From the NCBI GenBank assembly GCA_027943335.1, contig BSBK01008844.1, positions 381,001-445,000 on the forward strand: a DNA stretch of 64,000 nucleotides, written 5' to 3'. Both the position numbers and the translations under genes were made by a program. The first letter of the stretch is position 1, and each line of letters begins with the position of its first letter. Of this stretch, positions 34,179-46,783 are shown piece after piece. Origin of the DNA: Chamaecyparis obtusa. Lineage: Eukaryota > Streptophyta > Pinopsida > Cupressales > Cupressaceae. Under the pieces are notes generated by a model. That model saw nothing but the letters and a program-made list of their open reading frames with translations, did not search any database and was not told the origin of the DNA.

Positions 34179-35360
34179 TGTAATACCCCAAAAATGGGCT
34201 ATAAGTTCATTAACCTCCTATATCATCAAATCATATGAAATCGACATCAAAGTCCTAATCTAAGGCACATCTAAACATCATCGAATCATAATTGATTATC
34301 TTAAATTTTGCATCAGGGAATATTCCTAGTAATATTCCTAATTATCTTAATTATCTTTAATTTAATGATTATTTGGCGATAAATCACATTTATCCTAAAA
34401 ATTTGATTAATTGAATATTTTCATATTTAATTAATTAGATTTAATATTTGCCACTTAATTATGTAATTAAATTTAATTCTATCTATTATTAATTGTATTA
34501 TTTAATTTTGACAATAAATCAAAATTCCTATCTTTAATTGATTAAATTCTTATTTAATTAATTAAAGCATGTTGTCATTATTTAATAATATAGTTTTTAA
34601 TAAAATTTTGAATAAATAGTTAATTAACTCATAAATTAATTATTTATTTTCAAAAAGCAGTTAAGTTGGAAATAAATCACTTTATTATTAAATTAATTCA
34701 TAAATAAAACATGCACAATCATAAAAGCAAACAACTATCAATTATCAATTAAAGCTAAACTCTATTTTGAGTTAAAACTTAGCTTTTGCATGTTTTTGTG
34801 AGTTAATTATCTTTTATTTAAAAATAACTCAAAAATCAAGTTGAGTTATTTGAGTGATTTATGGCTTTCTTCCATGCACCTCCAAAGCCCTAGATTTCTA
34901 TAAATAAAGGCTTTAGCTCTTCACAAATCATCTCATATTTTGCACAATCACGCTGGAGAATTGGAATTGAAGAATCAAAGCTCTTGCGAATCGACATCTT
35001 TGTGAGATCAATCTTATTTTTGCATTCATATTACATATCATTGTTAGATTCATAGCATATCAGTTTTCAATAGCATTCATATCATATCAGTTTTTATCAT
35101 TCTTATTGCATAGAAAATATCAAAAATATAGATTAATTGCATTTATTCCATATCTAGAATTGCATTCAAATCCTTCATTTAGGTGTCGTCTAGGTCGCTG
35201 ATCTCGATAATAATCTGAGAACATTAATCTCGCACCTATTAGAAGGCAGTAAATCGCTTGGTTAGATAGCTTTCAATTTTGCACAATTTTGATTATCACT
35301 AACCTCTAATGTTTTACTGAGTGTTGTGTCTACAGATCAGGTACAATTTTCACACACACA
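34179..35360 (+). repeat. 3' LTR of the young Gypsy element
   Basis: 1,182 bp, offset exactly 10,002 bases from the 5' LTR and the same length, with four substitutions and no indels seen. Confidence 0.95.
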
Positions 35361-35365
35361 ATTAC
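35361..35365. other. TSD of the Gypsy element, right copy
   Basis: ATTAC, partner of 24172-24176. LINE sequence resumes directly after it. Confidence 0.9.
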
Positions 35366-35483
35366 CCCTACAGAAAATTGTAAAGAGCCAAACACAACCA
35401 TTGTTTACACTAAAACAAACCCAATTTAAAGCCCCAAGAGCCATTAAAGCCTTCACACACTCCAAACCCCTCCCTCGTGCCAT
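35366..35483 (-). pseudogene. LINE ORF3, 5' part (unknown protein)
   Basis: The frame beginning at ATG 35483 (MARGRGLECVKALMALG) runs without a stop to the Gypsy insertion point. Its frame agrees with the 24171-23591 part when the inserted element and one TSD copy are left out, with one TGA near the joint. It sits about 190 bases after the RNase H stop. I do not recognise the protein. Whether translation began here or at the later ATG at 24159 cannot be told. Confidence 0.4.
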
Positions 35484-35671
35484 CAATCAAACCATCGGAA
35501 GGGGAAACACAAATCTAAAGGAATAAATTTTGAAATCATAAAAGAACACCACCAAACAATAGGGGAAATGATGAGAAAACCTACTTAAACAATGCTTATG
35601 CCACCACAACCTCATCATCATTCACATCAGCCAGCCCAAATCACAATAGACAAAAGTCCCATCCACTTACA

Positions 35672-38600
35672 TCACCACTGCCCAATCAACACAATCCTAA
35701 AAAATATGTCATCCACTTGCTCCAAACTAACTGCCCACTTGGACACCACATCAGCTTCCTGATTCCCTTCCCGCTTGATATGAGAAAATTTAAAATCATC
35801 AAAAGAAAGAAGCTTTTCATGAATGACCTTCACAAAATTTGTAAGGTGCCAAGCATTCAATACCCGATTGCTTAAAGCATTAATTATAACTTGTGAATCC
35901 CCCTCCAAATGCATCTTAGCAACCTTCAACTTAATCCCTAAGTAAATGGCAAGCAGGGCTGCTCTAATTTTGGCCATATTATTTGTGCCATTGCTCAATC
36001 TCTGAGTAGCAAAGGCAATTATATTACCATTCCTGTCTCTAGCAACAACCCTAGCACCAAAGGGACCTGGGTTACCTCGAGAGGCCCCATCAAAATTGAT
36101 CTTCACCCACCCATCATCCGCAGGAACCCACTTGATATCCACCTTCTTCAAAGAAGCCTTACTATCCTTAGACATATTTCCCCCTACAGGTTCAAATTAG
36201 GCCATTCAACATGCACTCTTCTATCTTTCACATTATAAACCATAGACCCCTGTTGGAAAAATAAAGCAATTTTCATCACCTCTTCAATAGACACAAACAT
36301 ATTCAATTTCACCTTTTCCACAAGCTCAAAATTATCAAGAAATATCCTATGATTTCTTTCCTTCCATAGCTCCCAAATAATAATGGAAGGGAAAACAAAC
36401 CAGATTGGAGCCAAGGTAGACTTAGTCTTGGGCAGGGGCCAACATTCAAAAGTCTCCCTTACTGACTTAGGAAGGGGGCCAATCCAACCTAATTTGGATC
36501 TAATGTAATTCCAACACTCATATGCATAAGAACAATGGAGCAGCAAGTGATCCACATCCTCACATGCATTATTGCATAAAAAACAAATAGTAGGGCCATG
36601 CAAGCCAAATCTTCTACACCTTTCCTCAGTCAAAATCCTACCATTAACAACCAACCATGCAAAGGAGCCTACCTTAGGTAGACAAGCCTTATTCCAACAA
36701 AGACTAGCAGGCCATCCCTTGATTTCCTCCTGTAGATCTAAAGCCTTATATCCAACTTTCACCAAGTATGAGCCTGAAGAGGAAGCACTCCAAACCAACT
36801 TGTCAGCCACCGAGGAAACAAAAACCTTCTTGGGCTGAAACACCTCAGACATCATAGTCTTCTATTCAATAGTGAGAGGAATATGGTCCAAGCTTCTCCA
36901 AACCCAGACCAGACCAAAACCATAATCCTTATATTCAAGATAGTCAACAACCTTATCCCCCCATAAACTAGACATCAAGCTACTAATCTCAGTATACTTT
37001 GCTTCATTAAGCATTGGGGGATAATCATTCCAAGAGTCCTTCCAAAACAAGGCATTCCTCCCATCCCCAATGTTCCAAGAAGTGTGGTCACAAACAACCT
37101 TCCTGCAATCCAAAATAAAATTCCAAACAACTGATCCTCTAGGAGGATTCCTGATTGTTAAAATACCTTCATCATCTGAAACACCTAGATACTTTGCCCT
37201 GACAATCTTTACCCATAATTTATTGGGTTCCTCATAGATATTCCACACTAGTTTGCCTCCCATAGCAAGATTCATTCTCCTCCAATCCTTTAGCCCAACA
37301 CCACCCATATCCTTCGATTTACAAATTCTATTCCACAAGATAAGAGGCCACTTAAACTCATCTGGATTGCCACACCAAAAAAACTCTCATCCTTTTCTCA
37401 ATGTTCTCTAAGACCTTTTGAGGGATCTTGAGGCAGCTCATAGAATAAATGGAAATGGCAGAAATAATAGTTTGAAGGAGCAAAATGCAACCCGCAGATG
37501 AAAGCCATCTGCCTTTCCAGCTCTCCATCCTTTTGAAACACTACTCAGTTAGATCATTCCAAAGATTTGGTTTGCAAACACCTTCAAACAAAGGGATCCC
37601 AAGAAACTTCCCTAGTAGGACACTCTGTTTCATCCCCAAAATGTTACAAATTTGTCTTCTCAACCCAGCATTAGTGTGAAAAAATAAAATATCATACTTA
37701 TGCCAATTGACACATTTCCCCGAGGCCTTGGCAAAGGAATCTAAGGAAGTATTAATGACCCTAGCTTCTCTTAAAGAGGCTTCCCCCATCAGGAAATTAT
37801 CATCTACAAATTGCAAATGAGTAGTCAAGTCCACACCATCAGCAATTGAAATACCTTTCCAAACTCCTAACTATCTTTTCCAAGCAATCAATCTCCCAAA
37901 AGCTTCAACCATAATAATAAAAAGAAAGGGATAGATAGGATCCCCTTGCCTTATGCCTCTTGAAGTCTCAAAAAAACCTTGAGGGCTCCCATTAACAAGC
38001 ACCAAAATTTTGGGAGTAGACATACAACTATCCACCCATTTCAACCAAGAGTCACAAAAACCAAAACTCTTTAAAACCTTAAGAAGGAAGACCCTATTAA
38101 CATGATCATAAGCCTTCTTGATATCAAGATTAATCATCATTTTAGAAACTTTAGCTTTCCAAACAGTGTGAATAGCCTCATGAGCTACTATAATACCTTC
38201 AAAAATGGATCTATTCTGAGCAAAACCACTTTGTTCTGGGGAAATCAAAAACTGCAACAAAGGTTTCAATCGATTAGCCATAACTTTAGATATCACTTTA
38301 TAAATAGTGTTACACAAAGCAATAGGCCTGAAATCCTCAAAAGTAAGACAAGCATCCCTCTTAGGAATAAGAGCTATACAGGTGTTATTAAAGTCTTTTA
38401 AAATAAAACCATCACTTATGGACTCCTTAACAACATGCCATAGATCATCCCCAATAATATCCCACATCTTTTGAAAAAAGATGGCATAAAAACCATTAGG
38501 CCCAGGGCCTTTTTCTCCCCCAAGATTAAAAAGAGCAACCTTCACCTCCAACTTTGAGACCGAGATCATCAAAAGGGAATTATGATCCCTGGATAAAGTA

Positions 38601-39892
38601 CAAGGGATTCGGTCCATAATTTCACTCAAACCATCACAAGTTACATTATTATCAGCATACAACTCCTTAAAATAGGCCACATCCTCCTTATTGATCTGGT
38701 CTTGCTTCGTTAACAGCCTCCCATGTTTATCAAAAATAGAAAAAATCCTATTCCTAGCCCACCTCTCTTTGATAGAAGAATGAAAGAATTTTGTGTTTCG
38801 ATTCCCATTCTTCAACCACATGTCTCTAGATTTTTGTCTCCAAAAAATCTCCTCCCTTGCCAGGGTTTCCTTATAACTACTAAGAAGATCCTTTTCCTCC
38901 AAGAAGGTCATTTCATCCATCCCACTAACCATAACCCTCTGATTCAGAGCTGCTAGATCTTCTTCCTCTAAAAGCACTTTTTCAACAAAAATATTTTTAA
39001 AGGACACTTTATTCCAAATTTTAAGTTGTTCTTTGATAAATTGCAACTTCTTAAAAAACTTAAAAGCCATATTACCTTCAACTACGGGAGCCAGACCCCA
39101 CCAAACAACAATAAGAGAAGGTAAATTAGGGTCTCGAAACCACATAGATTCAAACTTGAAAGGGGATCTCAAAGGAGTCACATCCTCTTGAATATTACAG
39201 CAAATAGGAAGGTGGTCCGAGCCAGAGATAGGAAGAACAACAACAGTGCATAACCAATTAAGATTATCCCATAGCCCAAAATAGAAGAAACGGTCAAGTT
39301 TCTCTGCAATATTCAAAAAACCACTCCGCCTATTATTCCAAGTGAAATCACCAGCCTTGAACACAATTTCTCTCAACTCCTGAGACCACACAAAATCAGC
39401 AAAGTCCCTATGACTCTTACCCCCCCAGCCACGCCCACCAATTTTCTCCCTCGGGCTCAAAATTGCATTGAAATCCCCACCTACAAGAAATAACTTATCC
39501 TTATTCACTAAAAGAATATTGCCCAAATCTTGCCAAATTCCTTCCTTAGCCACAGAATTATTGAGGCCATACACATTCAAGACAAAGAAAGATGACATCA
39601 ACTACTTAGAAGTCACCTCAATCTACTAGAAGTTCATAGACTAAGCCACAAGATGAACAAAGATAACCAACGGATCCCACAAAGCACCAAGACCCCCTGA
39701 GGCACCAGTACAAAAAGAAAAAATACAATCAAACCTTCTAAATCAAAGCTTAAAAGATACCTCATCCCCTATTTTCAATTTTGTTTCCTAAAAGAGAATT
39801 AAGTCAGCTCGTGCTTGATCAAGACCATGCTTGATCAAGCAGAGTTTGTCAGGGGCATTGCAGCCCCTGACATTCCATGAAAGGATCCTCAT
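35672..39892 (-). pseudogene. LINE ORF2: endonuclease, reverse transcriptase, zf-RVT, RNase H
   Basis: Read leftward from ATG 39892 (MRILSWNVRGCN, the typical APE-like endonuclease start). The endonuclease continues with FLVGGDFNAIL and GSDHLPI. RT motifs are LNVYG, IALIPK, FRPIALCNTIYKVISK, EQSGFAQNRSI, LDIKKAYDHVN (catalytic Asp), GIRQGDP and FVDDNFL in place of the usual FADD, near 37790. The zf-RVT block is CRRFGLHGPTICFLCNNACE with HLLLHC. RNase H (36175-35672) has INFDGASRGNPGP, LEGDSQ and EADVVSKWA. Together these nick the target and copy the RNA from it. At least six in-frame TAG codons and frameshifts near 37375 and 36180 disable it. About 1,400 codons is normal for plant L1 ORF2. 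Confidence 0.9.
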
Positions 39893-41792
39893 TGCTACCG
39901 AGAAAGGGTATATCCCTTTCCCAATCTCAGCAATTTTGTTTGGTCTGTTGCACAACCTACCAATTCCAACTTTTCCTTAGTAGAACGTGCCCCCCTTTTC
40001 TTCTTTTCCCCCAGCCTAGGGCCTTTTAAAGTGGAATCCTCCTACATTATACCTCTAGGGCTAAGAATGTTTGGGGTATCAAAGACATCAAGATCATCTT
40101 CCCCTTCATCCTCGCTAAGACCATGAATAGAATTAGAAGAAACAATCAAGTCTCCCCCACTATCTCTAACATCTGCAAAAAGACCTTCCAAATTCCTAAT
40201 AGGAGAGATTCTTCCATCGAGAGTCTCTCTTCTTACTCCAAAACCCAAACCAACTCTATCAAATTTACAAATTGATCCAGCATAATTAGAAAAATCCTCT
40301 ACATTTGGATGAACACTTCGATCCTCATCTATAGAAGCATTGGGTATACCAGCCGGCTCTGGAAGAACCAACCCACCCTCAAGCTAAATATCCCTTTTCA
40401 GATGTATCAAAGAGCTAATCTCCTTCACCACCCACCCCTGAGTCTCATCTTCATCTGCAAGGCCTAACATCATTCTCCCATCTAGAGAAGCATCTTGGAA
40501 ATCATTCTCCTTAGAGGGAATGCCCCTTTGCCAAGCAGAGAGGGGGGTCTCACTAACTTTTTGGGTGGAAAAAACATCCTGATTCGAATCCATTATGGGG
40601 AGTAAGGCTGAAAATAGAATTTTATCAACTTATGAAAGCAAAGGTCTATCAAAAGATTCCTCGACTCTATCTATTGTAGCAAGATCTACCATAGGGGGAG
40701 AAAAATATAGAGAAGGATCCATCAAACCTTGAGACTTTTCAGTTAACTGAAGAAGGCGATGATTTAGAAGAGAGTCCATAGACTTCTTACCTCTCTCAAG
40801 TGACTGGGGGTCCTCTCCCACTTGTTCCACTCCATCATGCTCATCCACATTCACAATCAAAGACTACCTCCATTCCCCTTTCTCTGTATGAATAGTGATA
40901 TGAGAAGGGAGCTTATAGTAGGTTTGTCACCAAACCAAAACCCTAGGAGTTATAGCATAGGATGTCTCATTAATCACTTCCTCCCATCTAACAAATTTTC
41001 CTAAAGATTCACCTAGGATCTTGATCATCTCATATGTCCTATATTCCTCTGGGAGGTTATCCATTCTGAACCAAATCGGTGTTTCCTTAACAGTCTCTTT
41101 CTTAGGATTAAAGTTAACCTCCCATTTCTTTAGAAATAAGCCTTTACCATCAATAAAAAATGGTCCATTGCAAAGAATCCAGTCCCTATCTTCCTTAGAT
41201 GTGCAAATGACTGAGAAGAAGCTATTACACAAGGTTTTCAAAGAAATGAAAGAACCCTGCCAACTACTTTCACACCAGGCTTTAACCTTTGAAAAGGACA
41301 GCTGGGGCCAATCCATTTCATTAACAGGGCTTGATCCTCCAACCTAGCTCTCTCCTCCATCCATTGAGGGTTGTTCAGAACTACATCTACATAGGAAGAT
41401 ACATTGATGGTATTACTATCCTCTGGAGAAAAACCCACCTTTCTTTTACTAGGACCTTCAGCCAGCTCCACGCTAATCCATGATTTCTTTCTCCAAAACT
41501 TTTCTTCAATTTGATGAAACCTAAAGTTCTTTCCTATCAACATATGGCCTTGAAAACCTCTCCTGCCCATTGCATTCTTCCCCCGTCTCCTTCCATACCA
41601 ACCCAACCTAATCTAATTATCTTGAACACCTCCAACCCGAACCTGGGGGCCTTTATTAAATGATACTTGACCTCTGCGATTGAAAGGCTGTCTGCTTTTC
41701 CTTCGTGCCTCATTAGACCATCCACTATTATGTTGAGGAAACTAGTTCTGCCTTCTTGGCTGCCATGACCATTGCCGCTGAAGGTTCACCAT
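39889..41792 (-). pseudogene. LINE ORF1 (DUF4283-like RNA-binding protein)
   Basis: Read leftward from ATG 41792 (MVNLQRQWSWQPRRQ). The N-terminal 60 residues are rich in Arg, Gly, Gln and Asn (RRKSRQPFNRRGQVSF). A fold resembling plant DUF4283 follows (near 41310-40930): KAWCESSWQGSFISLKTL, then RDWILCNGPFFIDGKGLFL, WRF-like KKWEVNFNPKKE and PIWFRMDNLPEEYRT. The rest is acidic and low in complexity, ending in a basic KKKRGARSTKEKLE. No zinc knuckle was seen. A frameshift lies near 41310, and several TAG stops interrupt the frame. The terminal TGA overlaps the ORF2 start as ATGA, suggesting coupled translation. ORF1 proteins of L1 elements coat the element RNA. About 630 codons. Confidence 0.75.
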
Positions 41793-41958
41793 CGTGCATA
41801 TTAAGTGGTTTCCCTTTACAATAAATTTTTTACTTACCCCATATTTGCATGTGTATGGCTATCATGTATATTTTACCTTTCTATTTGGCATGCCTGATGT
41901 GGTTGAGGGATAGAGTCATAGTCACCTTCTTGCAGAATCCACATGATGTCACACACAC
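41793..41958 (-). other. LINE 5' UTR
   Basis: About 165 bases between the TSD and the ORF1 ATG. There is no TATA box of note, as expected for an internal promoter. The exact 5' end rests on the 10-bp TSD. Confidence 0.45.
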
Positions 41959-41968
41959 AAAGCAAATT
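41959..41968. other. LINE TSD, 5'-side copy
   Basis: AAAGCAAATT, partner of 23201-23210. A perfect 16-base palindrome, GCTACCTAGAGGTAGC, follows at 41969-41984 in the flank. Confidence 0.55.
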
Positions 41969-43011
41969 GCTACCTAGAGGTAGCTACCTTTATATTCATT
42001 AGAAAAGAAAATACATATCAAGCACAAAGAGTGAACAACATGATCCTAATGGCCTTTATGACCTTCTATGCTCGCTCGATTTGTGTAGATGAGAACATGA
42101 TCTTGTTTACATCCATTACAATAACAAAGGTTTCCATGTTGTTCCTCTTAGGGTGGCTGCAAGAAATTCAGTCCCACTTTTGGACAAAAAGTGGAAGTGT
42201 TTTCCCTATTTTTCAAAATTTATGTCGATGTCAAAATTTGAGGTACTTAAAGATTGAATCTTAGAAAATTTGAGTAATATAAAATGTAGTGCTTGGATTC
42301 TACTTTTAAAATATGTAATTTATTTCAATACCCACATGGTATAAATTATATTTTAGTAGGCATGTTTAAAAACTACTTTTTCAAAATGTTTGTTTCAGGA
42401 CCACACCACACACATGTACGACTACCCTTTTTTGAAGTAAATAAATGAATTTTTATGAATCCTTTTGGGGAAAGGTACCCAAAACACTAAATATTGATGA
42501 CATTATTTTTTCTTTTTTTTAATTGAATATTTTTTAATTAATTTTTAATTAACTATAAAGTAAATTTTTGAAACCTCTAGTGTACGACCACCATAACTCG
42601 ATGATAACTTCACTTTTTTTCAATTTTTTTATCTTGAAGAAAATTCTATGTATATTGATGTCATATAATTCATTTTTCAAAAAATGTAAAATCAAAAAAG
42701 TTATTAAAATTTTAGTTAACCTTAGTATTCAAGTTTAGGTACCACATTGCCTTAATAAATATTGTAAAAATACTAAAATTTCTCATATCACTATGAAATT
42801 TATTTTTTTAGAATCTTCACAATAAGAACTAAAATGGGTTTTTGTTTCGTTGAAAAATTCATTTGGGAAGGTGTCCAAAAAATTATGGCAAGGAAAAAAT
42901 TTTATATATTCCAATGCCTTAGCCATATTTTTGCAAGTCTAAGCATAGGCTTGGTCCCACCAAGCCTGTCCCGAACCAAAAACCAAGGCAACGGTATGAT
43001 TCCCGCTCATA
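41969..43011. other. AT-rich flank, no gene recognised
   Basis: No coding frame over 80 codons, and no repeat besides the palindrome at 41969-41984. The left end of the DNA transposon may lie anywhere in 42830-43020. I could not fix it. Confidence 0.4.
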
Positions 43012-43021
43012 ATTTTAAAAA

Positions 43022-43270
43022 ATAGGCACCCATTTTTTGAAATTCAAAAAATGAGTGTCCATTTCTATTTGGACTGTTGAAACTGAAATGGGCACCCAAT
43101 TTAGAAATAGGCACTCATTTTATTTAAATAACGGGTGCCCATTTCTTAAAGAGCCACTGCAGAAAAAAAATAGGACTGTGGGCCTAATTGGACACTTGTT
43201 TTATTTAAATAAAGGGTGCCCATTTCTTAAAGAGCTACTGTAGAAAAAAATAGGACTGTGGGCCTAATCT
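43022..43270 (+). repeat. Left subterminal repeat cluster
   Basis: At least five copies of GGCACCCATTT or its reverse complement. Two near-identical copies of about 70 bases (43118-43188 and 43199-43268, ending TAGGACTGTGGGCCTAAT) repeat at an 81-base period. Confidence 0.7.
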
Positions 43271-46082
43271 CAATGATTAACGAGTATTCAATCATTTTTT
43301 TGACTGATATGTATTGTGGACAGAATAATTTTACTCAACATTCTCTTTTTTTTAATCTTTTTTTAGATCTGACATGAAGAGAATCCTTTGAATTAGATTT
43401 TTGGTGTAAACATGGGATCAAAGAAATGTAGAAAGAGGCTAAGAAAGGTTTTGACAACTGAGGAGGTTGCAACAAATAGAGAGGAGGCAAAATGACAATG
43501 AGAAAGAAGAGAAAGAATTTGAAAACTGAATGATGTTGGAGCATCATGCTCAACAATTCTTTCAAAAGAGGAGAACAATGAAGACACCATGATGGATGTA
43601 GAGGTTGAAGAAGAAAATACAATAGAAGAAAATTTGGGTGCATCTTCTAATCCAGTATTGGATATATGTATGTCTTCACACCCAAATATAACTTATTCTG
43701 ATAAAGAACTTGATCATTTGGTAGAAACAGGTTACAATATAAATGATTTGGATTTTATTCCTGAAAATAGAGTAACAAATTTTATTGCACATGAAACTCC
43801 ACAAATTAGTAATGTTAATCATAATGATAAAGGAAATGAAATTCAAACCCTGATTGAAATTGAAATTCAAACCCCAATTCAAATTGAAATCAACAATGTG
43901 GATGTAGACATAGAAACACCAATTGAGAAAGAAACCCCTTTGAATAATAATGAAATGAATGAACAATTTAAAATTAAAAGTGATGTGCTAGACATTGTAC
44001 GTGGTTTGGTTTCATGGAGATAGATTAGGACACACACAACTAGATTGTTTAGAAAAAAAATTTATAATAACAAAATTTGGGTTTCAATGTCAACTAATGT
44101 TACAACTAATTAAAATGATTAAAATGCAAAAAGTGATGAAGAGGTTAGGCATTTATGTGAAATCCAAGAAGAATGAGTCTCTAAAATAAGTTGTATCAAC
44201 TATTTCTAGTGCCTTTGACATAATCAAAATGAAAAGTCATTCTAAAGATAGTAATGCGACACGACGAGCAATAACAACAACTTTAGTAAACAAAACTACT
44301 ACTGATAAAAGAATGATTACAAACATAATTGGATATCTTAATATTCATCGTAAAACTTTAGCAAGAGTTGTAAAGAGAAGAGTTAACTTTGAAAGTGATC
44401 CAGCAAACCATTTATGGACCTTTAGTGACAGACTCCCAAGGTTTGACATGAAACTTACTAGTGAAGTCAAAAATTTGATTGAAAATTTTTGGCATGATAA
44501 TACAAGAGTATCACCTAATGCCAAAGATGTTCTTAAATTAAGATTCAACTCAAAAATTCATGATCCACATCCAAAACACCTTTTGGATATGACTCAAACT
44601 GAATTGTATAAATAATTCGAGGATGATAAGGTGTTAACTATTAGTATTAGTCAAAAATATTTTTAAAAATGTAAACCATGGTATGTAAGGATTAACAAGG
44701 AAAGAGTCACCCATTGTTGCAAAACTTATGTTCAATTCTGTTATCGTTATGATGTTTTTGGATCTATACGTTCTATCATGCATATTAATGAAATGTTGTA
44801 GGAATTTGGTATAAATATACCACCTCAAACTATAAAGGAGTTTATATCAAGTTTGTTTTGTAACCCACGTAATGAGCAATTTTATCTTTTGAATGCATGT
44901 GTTTCTGGTGTATGTGATGTATGTGGCAATCATACAATATTAGATGAATGTTTTCATGAAAATATTTCAATTGATTTCAGACAACAATGAGTTGATGTAC
45001 AAAGATTTAAAACTATTGAGTATCCATTGAAGGATGGAAAGGTTGGAAAATGGTACAATCTAATAACTAAAAAAATTTAGTGTTCATACTTTTATGAATG
45101 AATTCAAAAGTAAGGTTGTACCTAAATATGTGAAACACTCTCAAAATGCTAGATGGCTTGATGGACAATTTCACATATGCAAGAATACATTTTTCATTGG
45201 TAGTGTACTTTTAGTTGTTGACTTTGTAGAGAAGTACACGCTTGCACCACAAGATGAGATCCAACTGCAATATTACAATTTAATGCAAGTAACAATTTTT
45301 GTTCATATTGTCTATCTAGGCATGCACCTAATAGTACAAAAGAAGATCAAAAAATATTGAGAGAGTACCATTTCTATACGAGTGATAATAAATTACACTC
45401 ATCGGAGTTTGTCCAGTATTGCTTTAAGACCTTTAATGAGAATTTAAGGGAGAGAGAAATTCATATAACAAAATGTCTAATATGGTTAGATAATTGCACA
45501 GGGAAATTCAAGAATGCTAGAATGTTTTATTGGTTGAGTAGGACACATAAGAAAATAAATATCCAACATATCTGGATTTCTTTTTGGGCTAAACACAGGA
45601 AGGGAGAGTTCATGATGGTGTCAGTGCATGTGTTAAGAGAGCCCTTTGCAAAGAGAAACTCAAATTTGAGGAAAAATCAAAATTTAAAGATGCACATTCA
45701 ATTGTTGAATGGTGTAAAACAAGTTTGTCTATAGGATCGAGTCAGAACTCTACAATCAGACATTTTTTCTGGCTAGTTGAAGAGAAGAATATCCTTTCAA
45801 GATATGATTGTGATACAATCAATGGATTGACTAAATGACATTCATTTAAGAGTTTTAATTCTAACACTTGGACTATATGGACTAGGGAGCTTTCATGTTT
45901 TTGTCAATTTTGTGTTGTAGGTGAATGGGAAGAATGTGAGAATACGGAATGGGTTGAAGAATGAAAACAAAAATTCTTAACACCTAGTAAGATACAAGAT
46001 CACGATGATATAATAAATGAAGACCTGGATCATTCATTTGCATCAGAAGATTATGATTGTGTTTCAAACCTCATATAACCTG

Positions 46083-46202
46083 GTAATTTTTATTGTAAAA
46101 CTTTAAATTATATTAGTTATATATATCATATAATTTATGATTATATTTGAATTATAAATCTAACAAGTTTTATTTGTGCATGTACTTAATTTTGTTTTGC
46201 AG
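46083..46202 (+). other. Predicted intron 1 of the transposase relic
   Basis: GTAATTTTTATT at the donor and a T-rich tract ending TTTGTTTTGCAG at the acceptor. Removing it joins ...CCTG to GACATGTG and keeps the frame (P-G-H-V). 120 bases, AT-rich. Confidence 0.6.
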
Positions 46203-46603
46203 GACATGTGTATGTTGTTGTTACACCTAAGGATAATGAAGAGCAGACTGTGTATTGGCTAGCTCAATGTGCAGAACCTAAGAAAAAGTTGATATGTCAT
46301 CAAGTAGATGATGATGGTTTTCAGTATCCAATTGGGTATGTTTTGGTAGTTGGTACATGGCTACAAAAATACCTAACAAGAAGGAATTTTTTACCAACTT
46401 TTGAAGACTACCAATCATAAAAGAAGATTATACACTATTCCTATTTGGTAGTGGTAACAAATATCAAATTAGAAAGATAGAAAGGGAGACCTGCTAATGA
46501 AATATTATGGACACTTTCAATGGAAGAGCATGAGACAATCATAGATGCATTGTAGAAAAGAGAGGATGTTGATGGTACATTAGGTTGAATCAAATTTATA
46601 CAT

Positions 46604-46783
46604 GTAAGTTTTTGTTATTTGTCTTATTTTTACATGTTGTTCTATATGTAGATGTCTTCTTTCAAGTGTCATATGTAGAGATAATTTAGAGATAAATTTG
46701 AAATAAATGAAAATTGACTTTAAATTAACTTTACATTTAAATACATATTTTCTAACATTTCAACATTCATTTTTATGATACAG
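46604..46783 (+). other. Predicted intron 2 of the transposase relic
   Basis: Donor GTAAGTTTTT, acceptor TTTTATGATACAG. 180 bases, AT-rich. The downstream exon is short and its frame is unsure. Confidence 0.4.

Larger units (their letters stand above)
24177..35360 (+). mobile_element. Young non-autonomous Ty3/Gypsy (Tat-type) element inside the LINE
   Basis: 11.2 kb, with two 1,182-bp LTRs that I see differ at only four positions, and a perfect 5-bp TSD, ATTAC (24172-24176 and 35361-35365). The primer site TGGCGCCCACCGTGGGGC follows the 5' LTR. A purine tract precedes the 3' LTR. The interior holds a 2.6-kb leader, a 758-codon open frame with a Gag-like N terminus, a 12-bp minisatellite, and only the C-terminal part of integrase. 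Protease, RT and RNase H are absent, so it must have moved with enzymes from a relative. Near-identical LTRs make it one of the most recent insertions in the window. Confidence 0.93.
23211..41958 (-). mobile_element. L1-like LINE, split by a Gypsy insertion
   Basis: The minus-strand element runs from a 5' UTR near 41958 through ORF1 (DUF4283-like), ORF2 (endonuclease, RT, zf-RVT, RNase H) and a downstream ORF3 to a short A-rich tail (TATTTTTTT on the plus strand at 23211). A 10-bp repeat, AAAGCAAATT, lies at both ends (23201-23210 and 41959-41968) and fits a target-site duplication. The Gypsy element at 24177-35360 sits inside ORF3 with its own TSD, so the LINE is the older insertion. Without it the LINE is about 7.6 kb. 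All three ORFs carry stops and frameshifts, so it is dead. Confidence 0.8.

Noticed and set aside
39600..39892. Reassigned TAG codon (TAG read as Gln) because many stops sit at Gln positions
   Set aside because: Plant nuclei use the standard code. TGA and frameshift lesions also occur, and methylation decay explains the pattern.
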